The position numbers and the translations under genes were made by a program. From Mesorhizobium sp. ZC-5 (lineage in GTDB: Bacteria > Pseudomonadota > Alphaproteobacteria > Rhizobiales > Rhizobiaceae), in the NCBI RefSeq assembly GCF_025753855.1, contig NZ_JAOWPT010000005.1:248001-312000 (forward strand): a stretch of 64,000 nucleotides of DNA, given 5' to 3'. The stretch's first letter is position 1. Every line of letters starts with the position of its first letter. Shown here piece by piece: positions 9,682-18,095 of this stretch. The notes below the pieces were generated by a model. It was not told the origin of the DNA. It saw nothing but the letters and a program-made list of their open reading frames with translations, and did not search any database.

Positions 9682-12396
9682 CTATGACAGTAGTCCCTTA
9701 AAGATACCGTTTCTTGCCAAAAGTGTCTCGTGGGTTCCGTCTTCTACCAATTCGCCGGCATCGAAGACGATAACCCGATCGAACAGCTTCGCCATCGCCG
9801 GGTTGGTCAGCACCCAGATGATCGCAGGTGCGCGGCCGTCACGTCGTGCTTCCTCCAGCACGTTGCGCAGGATCTGATCCTGCAAACGCTGGTCCAGCGC
9901 GGAAAGCGGGCGGTTCAGGATAAGGAAGTCCGCGCGTTTGAGCAGCGCGCGCGCCACGTCGAGTTTCTGGCGCTGCGCGCCGGTGAGGCGCCTGCCGCCG
10001 ACCCCGACGTTGAAGCCCAGCCCGACATCGAGGACATCGTCATAGAGACCGAGTTCATCCAGAATCTCGTAGACGATCGCCCGGATGCGTTCAGGCCCTT
10101 CCGGATGGCTGTTGGCTATCCTGCCGAACAGCACATTGTCCATGACATTTGCCGCCACCGTATAGCGCATGGGATCGTAGGGTTCGATCGCGCCTTGCAG
10201 GTCTTCCGGCAGGTTCTCGTAGAAACTTTCGCGCGCAGCGATGATCTTCGCCATCAGATCGTCGCTCAGCAGACCGAAACGGTGGCGGGGCTCGATATAG
10301 GCGAAACTCAAGGTGATGATTTGCGCACGGTCGGCTTCCGCAACACTTTCATACGGCTTGCCCTTCAGCTTTTGCAGAAGCGACTGATAGGTCGGAATCT
10401 CCTCGGCCGTCATGAAGGCAAGCTGCTGGAAGAAAGGGTGATCCGGCGGCAGATCGCTGAACAGTTCGATTGCCTGCTCGGCAATCTCAAGGCCCATGCC
10501 GTAGAGGACTTGATCCAGCCCGTCAGCCTTGAGTACCGACAGGAAGTACGGGTTGGCCGCGAGTGCCTTTCCAGCCAGCGCCGAGCCTGTCGCCGCTCCG
10601 AACAAGAGGTTCTCGCCGATCGTCGCTTCGCGGTTGTAGGCGCCGGGTTCGAACGGGACGACTAGGTCCGTCAGCTTTTCCTTTTCCAGTCGCACCCGCA
10701 ACGCATTGCGCAATTCCACGATGCGTTCGACCAGTTGCTGGTGGCGCTGCAGGTCGGCGGTCGTGCGCAGGCCAAGATCCAGAATATCGCGGGAGAGAAC
10801 CACGGCGTCGAGCATATGGCGGATGACGCCGAAAAGGTCGTTCGGACCTGTGGCACCCGCCGCGCCGTAATCCACCCAGTCGCTGTTGAGATCAAAATCC
10901 GGATTGCCGGATCGTTTTGCCTCATCGAGATCCCAACTGTGCTTTTTCGCCTTCTCGCCTTCATATGTCACGCTGGTCAGCGGAACATGTTTCAACCCGT
11001 ACAATAAATTGTCGCGCAGGGTTCCTTGCGAAAGGTAGGCGTCGGACGAGGCATAGGACATCCGGCGTCCGGTAATCGATTCCGGCAATTCGAGCAGGTC
11101 GGCGTCACCGGCGACCACTTTTCCACTTTCGGGCCAGTTCAGCCGTGCAAATGCCTCCGCCAGCGCTTCGCCGCCGCCATTGGCCGTGGTGATGATCGCG
11201 ACCGTCTCGCCAGGTTTGATCTGGAAGGAAACACGTTCAAGTAGCAGCGCGCCGCTATCGTCGATGAGCGACAGGTTGACGGCTCCTAGCGCGCCGCTGA
11301 GCGGGCCGACCGGATCTACCGTCATCGTCTGAATTTTGGGATCTACCAGGCGGTCGATGGCGAACTGCTCATAGACTTGCGCATATTTGACCTGGACATC
11401 CTGGCGCGCCTGGTCCCAATCGATCAATTCCTTCATCGGACCTGGCAAATCCTTGTAGGCGGCGATCACCGCGACGAGCTGTCCAACGTCGAGGCGGCCG
11501 CGCAGCGCAAGATAACCACCGATCAGGTAGAACAGGAAGGGCGTCACCTGAGCGAGGAAATTATTGATGAATTTTACGAGGAATTTCCATTGGTAAAGGT
11601 CGTAGCGAATCTTGAAAATACGACCGAGCCTGGAGGCGATGTCGGCGCGCTCGTAGTTGGATGTGTCATGGATATGGATCGTGCCGATACCGTCGACGAT
11701 TTCACCCACCCGGCCCGACAGTTCGCGCGCAGTCAGCTGTCTCTCACGACCGAGCCGGATCAGCCGCTTGCGCATTTTTGGAATAAGGACGAGTTGGATT
11801 CCCACGATCACGGCAGCGATCAAGCCCAGCCAGTAGTTCTGGATGATGATGAAGACGAGCGCCGTCAGCGCCTGGCCGCCAAGCAACGCGGGCTGGACGA
11901 AGGCATCGCCGATGAAGCCGCCCAGCGGCTCCACCTCGTCCTTCACCATCGTGGCGACTTCCGCGGATTTCACCCGTTTGAACTGGTAGGGCGGAAAGCG
12001 CAGGACCCGGTCGACAAGTTCGAAACGGATGCGCCGTAACATCCGTTCGCCGAGACGGCCCTTGTAGGTATTGATGTAGAATTTGAAGAGCCCGTTGATG
12101 ACGACGAGCAGGAGGAAAACCATGCTCAAGGCGAAGAGTGTCTCTTCGCGGTCGAGTTGGAAGCCGGAGAAAAGCTGGATATTTCCGACAACCGGCAGAT
12201 TGAAACTGATATCCATGAACGTCTGAGTGGCGCCCGGCGTTTCGAAGCCGTCGCCCTGGATCGGTCCGTTCACGATCAGCTTGGGCAGATCGAAGGACAT
12301 GAAATACGGGATCATCGACAGCGCGACGATCGTCAGAATCCAGAGCTGCTGTCTCCAGGTGTGCGTCCAGATATAGCGAACGAGGCTTTCTATCAT
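9682..12396 (-). CDS. ABC-exporter-like membrane protein with degenerate, enlarged nucleotide-binding domain
   Basis: Type IV ABC exporter architecture: a six-helix transmembrane domain (about residues 15-330) then an NBD-like region, 904 residues in total against about 600 for a normal half-exporter. The NBD has lost its chemistry. The Walker A position reads TTANGGGEAL (403-412) with no GKS/T. The signature is LTGAQ (804-808). Walker B is FLILNRPLSALD (824-835) with Asn-Arg in place of Asp-Glu. The switch His region is WVLTNPAMAK. About 300 extra residues separate Walker A from the signature and include three copies of a D/E-N-hydrophobic-L-x-G motif. The frame is intact. The ATG at 12396 is chosen; a TTG at 12417 overlaps the upstream gene. 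Confidence 0.82.
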   Translation of the reverse strand: MIESLVRYIWTHTWRQQLWILTIVALSMIPYFMSFDLPKLIVNGPIQGDGFETPGATQTFMDISFNLPVVGNIQLFSGFQLDREETLFALSMVFLLLVVINGLFKFYINTYKGRLGERMLRRIRFELVDRVLRFPPYQFKRVKSAEVATMVKDEVEPLGGFIGDAFVQPALLGGQALTALVFIIIQNYWLGLIAAVIVGIQLVLIPKMRKRLIRLGRERQLTARELSGRVGEIVDGIGTIHIHDTSNYERADIASRLGRIFKIRYDLYQWKFLVKFINNFLAQVTPFLFYLIGGYLALRGRLDVGQLVAVIAAYKDLPGPMKELIDWDQARQDVQVKYAQVYEQFAIDRLVDPKIQTMTVDPVGPLSGALGAVNLSLIDDSGALLLERVSFQIKPGETVAIITTANGGGEALAEAFARLNWPESGKVVAGDADLLELPESITGRRMSYASSDAYLSQGTLRDNLLYGLKHVPLTSVTYEGEKAKKHSWDLDEAKRSGNPDFDLNSDWVDYGAAGATGPNDLFGVIRHMLDAVVLSRDILDLGLRTTADLQRHQQLVERIVELRNALRVRLEKEKLTDLVVPFEPGAYNREATIGENLLFGAATGSALAGKALAANPYFLSVLKADGLDQVLYGMGLEIAEQAIELFSDLPPDHPFFQQLAFMTAEEIPTYQSLLQKLKGKPYESVAEADRAQIITLSFAYIEPRHRFGLLSDDLMAKIIAARESFYENLPEDLQGAIEPYDPMRYTVAANVMDNVLFGRIANSHPEGPERIRAIVYEILDELGLYDDVLDVGLGFNVGVGGRRLTGAQRQKLDVARALLKRADFLILNRPLSALDQRLQDQILRNVLEEARRDGRAPAIIWVLTNPAMAKLFDRVIVFDAGELVEDGTHETLLARNGIFKGLLS

Positions 12397-12413
12397 GGGC
12401 TGCCGCGGACCAA

Positions 12414-12998
12414 TCAACCTTTGGAATGCAGGACGAAGAAACGCCTTTTCGCATAAGGCGAACCGGCAATGGCGGCGTCGTCAAGAACAAGCTCGAAACT
12501 GCAATGTACAGAAACAGTTGGTCGGCTGACAATCTCCGGCACCTGCGAGGCAGCGCGTTCGAGATCGGGCGCGTAATCGATAACGATCGTTTTGGCGTTA
12601 TCGATCAGCGAAAAGAGCAACTGGCCCAGTGGCTCGCGCCTGCCGAATGGTTTCAGCGAATAACCAAGCAGAACCAGCGCGTAGCTTCGCGGGGGGTAGT
12701 CATAGCTGATTTCCTGGAATTTTCGCGGAATGTGACGCACGCGGCAGCGATGACCGTTGAGTTCGTCCGCCTCGTAGGCGGTTGTCTTCGGATCGACCGA
12801 CAGGACCGATTGAGGCGCGTGCGTGAGAAAGCCGGTGATCGGGGTCAGGTGTCCGCCGATTTCGACGATATGCGCACAGTCGCGCACGAAATGGGCGGCG
12901 ATCACTTGACGTATGGGGGCTGCGGCGCCCGACAGGTGCGCCAGGCCTTCTCCAGCACTCGCCGAGGGCGAGGCAGCTTCGAAAGTCTTCATGTCCAT
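12414..12998 (-). CDS. SAM-dependent methyltransferase-like protein
   Basis: About 194 residues from the ATG at 12998 (MDMKTFEAA). The pattern IVEIGGHLTPITGF followed by LSVDPKTTAYE resembles SAM-binding motif I and the acidic loop of class I methyltransferases, and YALVLLGYSL fits motif IV. The glycine-rich loop is not canonical, so activity is unproven. It is the first gene before the degenerate ABC gene; the longest frame of that gene overlaps it by 4 bp. It is divergent from another methyltransferase-like gene starting at 13048, with only about 50 bp for both promoters. Confidence 0.6.
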   Translation of the reverse strand: MDMKTFEAASPSASAGEGLAHLSGAAAPIRQVIAAHFVRDCAHIVEIGGHLTPITGFLTHAPQSVLSVDPKTTAYEADELNGHRCRVRHIPRKFQEISYDYPPRSYALVLLGYSLKPFGRREPLGQLLFSLIDNAKTIVIDYAPDLERAASQVPEIVSRPTVSVHCSFELVLDDAAIAGSPYAKRRFFVLHSKG

Positions 12999-13047
12999 CG
13001 GGTCAGATTGCGTTGTGTTGCCAAGATTCTCAACATACAACACGCCC

Positions 13048-13722
13048 ATGATGGACGCCACCCAGCCGGAATACCCGGGCGCCGATTGGCGCGAGCACGC
13101 TTTCGACCTCACGCGCGGAATAGCCGCCTACACATCCAACCCGCTGATCGCAGGCCTTGCCCGTATCATCGCGAAGCATCCTCAAGCGGATATCGCCAAT
13201 GCCTTCAACCACAAGCAGGTCGCCTGCAAGATGTGGGCGCGCGACAAGCTGCTCGAAAGCAGCGGTGCGCGTTTTGGACGAATCTGGATCCTCGGCGGGT
13301 GGTATGGCGTTCTCGCCGCGATGCTGTTCGACGACACGCGGCTCGATATCGATGCGATCGACAGCTTCGATATAGACCCGTCCGTTGCAGCCGTTGCCCG
13401 AACGCTGAATCGACCGGCGGGAGAGCGCTTTCAGGCGGTGACGGCTGACATGTATGCACTGGACTACGCGGCCGTCAGGCCCGACCTGGTGGTCAACACC
13501 AGCTGCGAGCACATCGCGAACGTTCGCGGCTGGCTCGATCTTCTGCCGCGCGGCACGCAGGTGCTGCTGCAATCGAATGATTATTTCAGTGAACCGACAC
13601 ACATCAATTGCGTGGCTTCGGTGGGGGCCTTCGAGGAGATGGCCGGGCTGAGCGAGTTGCGGTTCTCCGGCGAACTGCCGATGAAGAAATATACCCGGTT
13701 CATGCTGATCGGGACGGTCTGA
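13048..13722 (+). CDS. Class I SAM-dependent methyltransferase-like protein
   Basis: 224 residues from MMDATQPEYPGADW. The Rossmann-type pattern RIWILGGWYGVLAAML, then DSFDIDPSVAAVA and DLVVNTSCEHI, matches motifs I, II and IV of SAM methyltransferases. A longer frame to 12913 would run into the divergent gene, so the ATG at 13048 is preferred even though its ribosome site is weak. Its last 23 bp overlap the end of the convergent glycosyltransferase gene. The substrate is unknown; the setting suggests sugar or polymer modification. Confidence 0.68.
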   Translation: MMDATQPEYPGADWREHAFDLTRGIAAYTSNPLIAGLARIIAKHPQADIANAFNHKQVACKMWARDKLLESSGARFGRIWILGGWYGVLAAMLFDDTRLDIDAIDSFDIDPSVAAVARTLNRPAGERFQAVTADMYALDYAAVRPDLVVNTSCEHIANVRGWLDLLPRGTQVLLQSNDYFSEPTHINCVASVGAFEEMAGLSELRFSGELPMKKYTRFMLIGTV

Positions 13723-14845
13723 GTTCCAGCTTCCGGCGGAGCAACTGGGCCGATTTCCTTGCCCCATCGAGGTCCAGTGCATGCCGGCCGGGATTGGGGG
13801 CCGCGAACGCGCGTTCAATGGCCGTCGATAGCCCAGTCGGCGTCAGGGCGTCCTCAGTTAAAATCGTAGCCAGCCCCAGAGCTTCGAGCCGCTCGGCGCG
13901 CGCCGTCTGCTCGGTTTCCCCGCCGGCCGAAAAGGGAACGAGCAGCGAGCGGCAGCCGGCGCGCAGCACGTCGCATACCGTATTGTAGCCGGCCTGCGAA
14001 ACCGATAGGCGAACACCCGTCAGCAAACTGGCGAAGTCCTCGCGGAACCTGAAGACGGATAGGCCCTTCGGTGCTCCGGCAACGGCTGCCCGGAACTCCG
14101 GTTCCGGCAAATTGGGACCGGTGATGAGGCACCACTTCAGGTCGCTATTTTTTGCCGCGGCTATCGTCGAAGCGGCGAGGGCGCTGCCAGCCGCACCGCC
14201 CCCTGCGGAGACAAGAATGTCAAAGCGCTCGCCGGTCAGTTGCGGCGGCGGGGCGGCGACAAGGCCCGTGTAAGCGACCTTGGCTTCGAAGGTACGGGCC
14301 AGCGGAAACGTCTGTTCGATCGTGGCGAATGCCGGATCGCCATGAACCATCACCAGATCGAAATAACGTTTGATGAGGTCGACGGTTTCCTCGTTGCGCC
14401 CGACCTTGGTGCGTTCCTGAAGGATATCGCGCGCAGAGGTCACTACCAACGGTTTGGGAGTTCGGTTCGCAATTGTTTCCAGCAGCGGAAGAAGTTCGAA
14501 CCGCATCTGGCGGCGTCCGAATGGGAAAGCCTCCACAATGACGATATCGGGCCTGAAGTCCTCGAATGCCTGCAGCAAGATTTGCTGGCGTTGTTTCTTG
14601 AAGGTGTCGTCGACAGGTTGTCCTTGCAAATCCGCAAGGCCCGAAAATCCGTGATCGCCAGCCGTGATCGGCGGCAGTTTCAGGGTTTTCACGCCCGACC
14701 CCGGAAAACCGGCCACCGGCGTTCCGCCGATCACCAAGAGAACGTCAAAGCCGTCCTCGACAAGAGCAGCCGCGATACGGCTCGCCCGCGCCAGATGACC
14801 GATACCGAGCAGATGCTGGACATAGAAGAAGACGCGCGGCTGCAT
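13700..14845 (-). CDS. MurG-like glycosyltransferase (GT28-type fold)
   Basis: Predicted GT-B glycosyltransferase of 381 residues starting MQPRVFFYVQHLLGIGHLAR. The N-terminal G-x-GH-x-x-R loop is typical of MurG-like enzymes. The donor-binding C-terminal half has ILVSAGGGAAGS and SVSQAGYNTVCDVLRAG. The ATG overlaps the TGA of the upstream GT4 gene by one base, so translation is coupled. It is a paralogue of the product of 16096-17373. It is likely to act in polymer assembly at the inner face of the cytoplasmic membrane. Confidence 0.8.
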   Translation of the reverse strand: MQPRVFFYVQHLLGIGHLARASRIAAALVEDGFDVLLVIGGTPVAGFPGSGVKTLKLPPITAGDHGFSGLADLQGQPVDDTFKKQRQQILLQAFEDFRPDIVIVEAFPFGRRQMRFELLPLLETIANRTPKPLVVTSARDILQERTKVGRNEETVDLIKRYFDLVMVHGDPAFATIEQTFPLARTFEAKVAYTGLVAAPPPQLTGERFDILVSAGGGAAGSALAASTIAAAKNSDLKWCLITGPNLPEPEFRAAVAGAPKGLSVFRFREDFASLLTGVRLSVSQAGYNTVCDVLRAGCRSLLVPFSAGGETEQTARAERLEALGLATILTEDALTPTGLSTAIERAFAAPNPGRHALDLDGARKSAQLLRRKLELRPSRSA

Positions 14846-16092
14846 CACGAAACCGCCCGCCACTCCTGCTCGAACAGAGCCTTCAGTTGGCCGATGCTGG
14901 AATTGTGATCGAAATGGCCGCGTACGCGTTGCTCGGCGGCATCGCCGAGGCGCTTTCGCAGCGCCGGGTCGCGCATCGCGCGTTCAAGTGCTTGTGCCAA
15001 GGCCTGCGGGTTCTCGGGAGCGACAACCATCCCATTCTCTTCGTCCGTCAACAATTCCGGCACGCCGGAGACGTCGGTCGATATGCAGGCCAGTTTCTGG
15101 CTCGCAGCTTCCACCAGCACATTCGGCAGGCCGTCGCGATCGCCGTCGGTCGCAATCCGGCACGCCAGCGCGAAAATGTCCGACTGCCGGTAATGCTCCA
15201 GCACGTCCTCCTGCGCCAGTGCGCCTTTCCAGGAGATGCGCGAGGCGATCCCGAGACCGTCTGCCAGCGCCTTGAGTCGAGCGAGTTGCTCGCCGCCCCC
15301 GATATGTTCGAAGCGCCAATTAAGATCCGGGGGCAAAAGGGCGAGGGCCTTCAACAGTAGATCGTAGCCCTTCTTTTCCACAGCCCGCCCGACACTTAGC
15401 ACGCGCACCGGGTCGGCTTCGGTCGAGCCGTCGCGCGGCGCCCGCGCGCTGTCGAAACTGCCGAAACGAGCGAGGTCGAGGCCGTGATAGCTCAGCTGCA
15501 CTCGGGACGTGTCCTTCGCCAGGCTTTTCAGGTGTTCGTAGCCGGTCCGCGTGCAGGTCACCATCCAGCGCACCGACGAAAGCTTGTCGGCCAGATCCCA
15601 GTCCTGCGACGTCCAGATGTCCTTGGCGTGTGCCGAACAGGTCCAGGGAAGGCGGCGAAGCAGGCTGGCATAACGGGTCACCGAGGCGGGCGTATGCGCA
15701 AAATGCGCATGAAGCCATTCACCGTTCTCGGGCCACTCCGCAGCGAGCACCAAAGCCTGGCCGAAGCGGCGGATTCGGTTGCGTGTCGGATCGCGCCGAA
15801 GATCCGCCGCAAAGCTCCGCAGCGCTGGCCAGAAGCTGCTCCGCGGCAGAACGGCAAACAACGAGCGGGCAACGCGAAAAGGCTCGTCATGCAAATATTC
15901 AGGGAGGTAATGCACGTTCGCCTTGATCTCGTCGTGCACGGGATGGCGCTTACCGTCGGTCGGCCTTCTCAGCGCAACGAGCACCAGCTCCATGCCCGCC
16001 CGCTCCAGCCCCAGCAGTTCCTGCGCGATGAAGGTCTCCGACAGACGCGGATAACCCTTCAGCACAACGACGATCTTGCGGCGCTCGGGCAA
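14845..16092 (-). CDS. Glycosyltransferase family 4 protein (colanic-acid type)
   Basis: 415-residue GT-B enzyme. The opening KIVVVLKGYPRLSETFIAQE is typical of exopolysaccharide GT4 transferases, LHAHFAH follows in the acceptor domain, and the donor part has VLSVGRAVEKKGYDLLL and DGDRDGLPNVLVEAASQ with the conserved E-x7-E region. It sits between two MurG-like genes on the same strand, three bases after one and overlapping the other by one base: a compact three-gene transferase operon. Confidence 0.88.
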   Translation of the reverse strand: MPERRKIVVVLKGYPRLSETFIAQELLGLERAGMELVLVALRRPTDGKRHPVHDEIKANVHYLPEYLHDEPFRVARSLFAVLPRSSFWPALRSFAADLRRDPTRNRIRRFGQALVLAAEWPENGEWLHAHFAHTPASVTRYASLLRRLPWTCSAHAKDIWTSQDWDLADKLSSVRWMVTCTRTGYEHLKSLAKDTSRVQLSYHGLDLARFGSFDSARAPRDGSTEADPVRVLSVGRAVEKKGYDLLLKALALLPPDLNWRFEHIGGGEQLARLKALADGLGIASRISWKGALAQEDVLEHYRQSDIFALACRIATDGDRDGLPNVLVEAASQKLACISTDVSGVPELLTDEENGMVVAPENPQALAQALERAMRDPALRKRLGDAAEQRVRGHFDHNSSIGQLKALFEQEWRAVS

Positions 16093-16095
16093 GCT

Positions 16096-17373
16096 TCAGC
16101 TCTTGCCGTCAACAACGGAGAGATGGGGATGCGCGCGCTGATCCAGCCAGTCGCCGACGATTTCGGAAATGTTTGCCAGACCTTCCAGCCGCAGCTCCGG
16201 ATTGCTCTGCGAAGGGCGGGGCCGGTCCGGGAGAGCCTTCAGGGCCTCGGCAAAGCGCGGCGCGTCTTCCGCCTCCTCCGGCAGCAGCATCTCGACAAGC
16301 CCGAGTTCGGCGGCGCGGCGGGCCCGGATCAGTTGTTCCTCGCGCGGCTTTACGCGCGGCACGATCAGCGCCGGCTTGTCGAATGAGAGTATCTCGCAAT
16401 AGGTGTTGTAGCCGCCCATCGCCACGACCGCCTTAGCGCCGGCGATCAGGTCTTCCATCCGGTTATCGAATTCGATGATCTCGATCTGGGGTATCTGCGC
16501 GCCCTTCTTGATCAGCTTGTTGCGCTTCTTTGCCGGCATATAGGGCCCAAGTACGACCAGCGCCTTGTGCTGCAATTCCGGATCCTGCTGATAGGCGTGG
16601 ATCACGTTGTGGATCAGGTCGGCGCCATCGCCGCCGCCGCCGGTTGTCACCAGTATGTAGTCGCCTTGCGGGCGGTGCCCTGGCGTCTCGTCGTGCGGAA
16701 GGCTTCGCTGCAGGAAACCCACGAACTTCATCTTCGCGCGGACGGATGCCGGTACATCGAGCCCGGTCAGCGGATCATAGAATTCGGGCGGTCCGTAGGC
16801 CCATATCATGTCGTAGAAGGAGCCCATCTTGCGCATCACGTCGCTCCTTTTCCACTCTTCCTCGAGCAGATGGGGCGCATCCATGACTTCGCGCAGGCCG
16901 AGGACCAGCGTCGTTCCGCGGGTCTTCAAGTAGGAGAGGGTTTCCTCGGCTTCTCCCCGCAAACCGAGCGGCTCCTTGTCGACGATGAAGATGTCCGGCT
17001 GGAAGGTTTCCGCGGTGTGGCGGATGATCGATTGGCGCATCTTCAAAGTCTCGTGCACATCGATATGCCGTTCGAGCGACGTGTATTCACCGTTGCGCAG
17101 TTTGATGACGCTGGGAATTTTGACGAAGTCGACGCGCGCCCGGTAGTCGAACGCACCGGCGATCGTCGCGCCGGAAATGATGAGGATATTGAGCCCGCGA
17201 TAATCCTCGACCAGCGAGTGGGCGATGGTCCGGCAGCGCCGCAAATGACCTAGCCCGAACGTATCGTGGCTGTACATCAGGATTCGGGCATGTTCGAAGC
17301 GCCGCATCATGGCCAGATCAACCTCAGTTTCAGCGCCGGGCCTGAGCCTGGAATCGGGCTGGAAGCCATACAT
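16096..17373 (-). CDS. MurG-like glycosyltransferase (GT28-type fold)
   Basis: 425-residue GT-B protein. The N-terminal motif is RILMYSHDTFGLGHLRRCR; the C-terminal half has ILVTTGGGGDGADLI and AVVAMGGYNTYCEILSF, the donor-binding parts of this family. It is related in layout to the 13700-14845 product and is probably the first gene of the three-transferase operon. The real start may be the MM pair near 17310, which has GAGG upstream, rather than the ATG at 17373. The sugar specificity is unknown. Confidence 0.82.
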   Translation of the reverse strand: MYGFQPDSRLRPGAETEVDLAMMRRFEHARILMYSHDTFGLGHLRRCRTIAHSLVEDYRGLNILIISGATIAGAFDYRARVDFVKIPSVIKLRNGEYTSLERHIDVHETLKMRQSIIRHTAETFQPDIFIVDKEPLGLRGEAEETLSYLKTRGTTLVLGLREVMDAPHLLEEEWKRSDVMRKMGSFYDMIWAYGPPEFYDPLTGLDVPASVRAKMKFVGFLQRSLPHDETPGHRPQGDYILVTTGGGGDGADLIHNVIHAYQQDPELQHKALVVLGPYMPAKKRNKLIKKGAQIPQIEIIEFDNRMEDLIAGAKAVVAMGGYNTYCEILSFDKPALIVPRVKPREEQLIRARRAAELGLVEMLLPEEAEDAPRFAEALKALPDRPRPSQSNPELRLEGLANISEIVGDWLDQRAHPHLSVVDGKS

Positions 17374-17690
17374 TCAGACAATAGAAAAGCCCACCGTTTC
17401 GAACGCGATTTTGCATGGAAAGAAAACATCGTTATGTCAGCATCGCGGACCGGGCGACCCGGCGTTATTCACCGGCCGGCTTCGTACGTTGCGCTTCATC
17501 CTTGATGTCCCGGATCCGAAATACGGCGCCATCCCGGTCGTCATGCAGCAAGGCTTCCTTGATCTACGGGCGCCACGTCGGAGACGCCTCTGCTGTGCAA
17601 GCTGGCGACCTTAGCCCACGGCTGGCTGGCTGCCTAGACTAGTTCCTTGAACGATGTTGCCTACGAAAGCTGCCCGCAATGAATGTGATC
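17374..17690. other. Intergenic stretch without recognisable gene
   Basis: 317 bp between the glycosyltransferase operon start and the end of the GtrA gene. Short open frames exist on both strands, but none has a clear ribosome site, a family match or codon use like the neighbours. The stretch next to 17373 presumably holds the promoter of the leftward operon. I see no convincing sigma70 boxes or hairpin. Confidence 0.5.
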
Positions 17691-18095
17691 TCAGAGGAGG
17701 CGATCCTCGATGGACCAGCGGGCGGCGAGAAAGTTGGCCACCGCCGCCACGATGAGCCCGACAATCTTTGCCGGCAAGACACCGATCAGCCCACCCAGCG
17801 CAACGATGGCGCCGCTCGAAACGCCGAGCGTGATGATGGCGCCCAGCACGAAGAATCGGAAAACGGACCGGCGATTGCCCAGGTTCCCCGCGCGCTCGAA
17901 CGACCATCGCGAATTGGCGACATACGAAAAGCAGACGGCCCCCAACCATGCCAGGAGGTTCGCGAGCAGCGGCGTGACTGCGAACCACAACAGCGCCGAA
18001 AAGATCGCCAGGTCGATGAGACTGTTGGCGATGCCGACAACCCCGAAGCGCAGCATTTTCGAGACGAGCGGCCGCCCTGCCGGCCCATCGGTCAT
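17691..18095 (-). CDS. GtrA family membrane protein
   Basis: 134 residues with four predicted membrane helices, beginning FGVVGIANSLIDLAIF. The segment NSRWSFER is the hallmark of GtrA proteins. The family is thought to take part in moving polyprenyl-phosphate-linked sugars across the inner membrane. Its start overlaps the preceding GT2 gene by 4 bp, the usual GtrB-GtrA pairing. It probably supplies a lipid-linked glucose-type donor for modifying the surface polymer or LPS. Confidence 0.88.
   Translation of the reverse strand: MTDGPAGRPLVSKMLRFGVVGIANSLIDLAIFSALLWFAVTPLLANLLAWLGAVCFSYVANSRWSFERAGNLGNRRSVFRFFVLGAIITLGVSSGAIVALGGLIGVLPAKIVGLIVAAVANFLAARWSIEDRLL

Noticed and set aside
17415-17642. 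75-residue rightward frame in the gap before the GtrA gene
   Set aside because: No ribosome site, no recognisable family, and it reads like random arginine/serine-rich translation.
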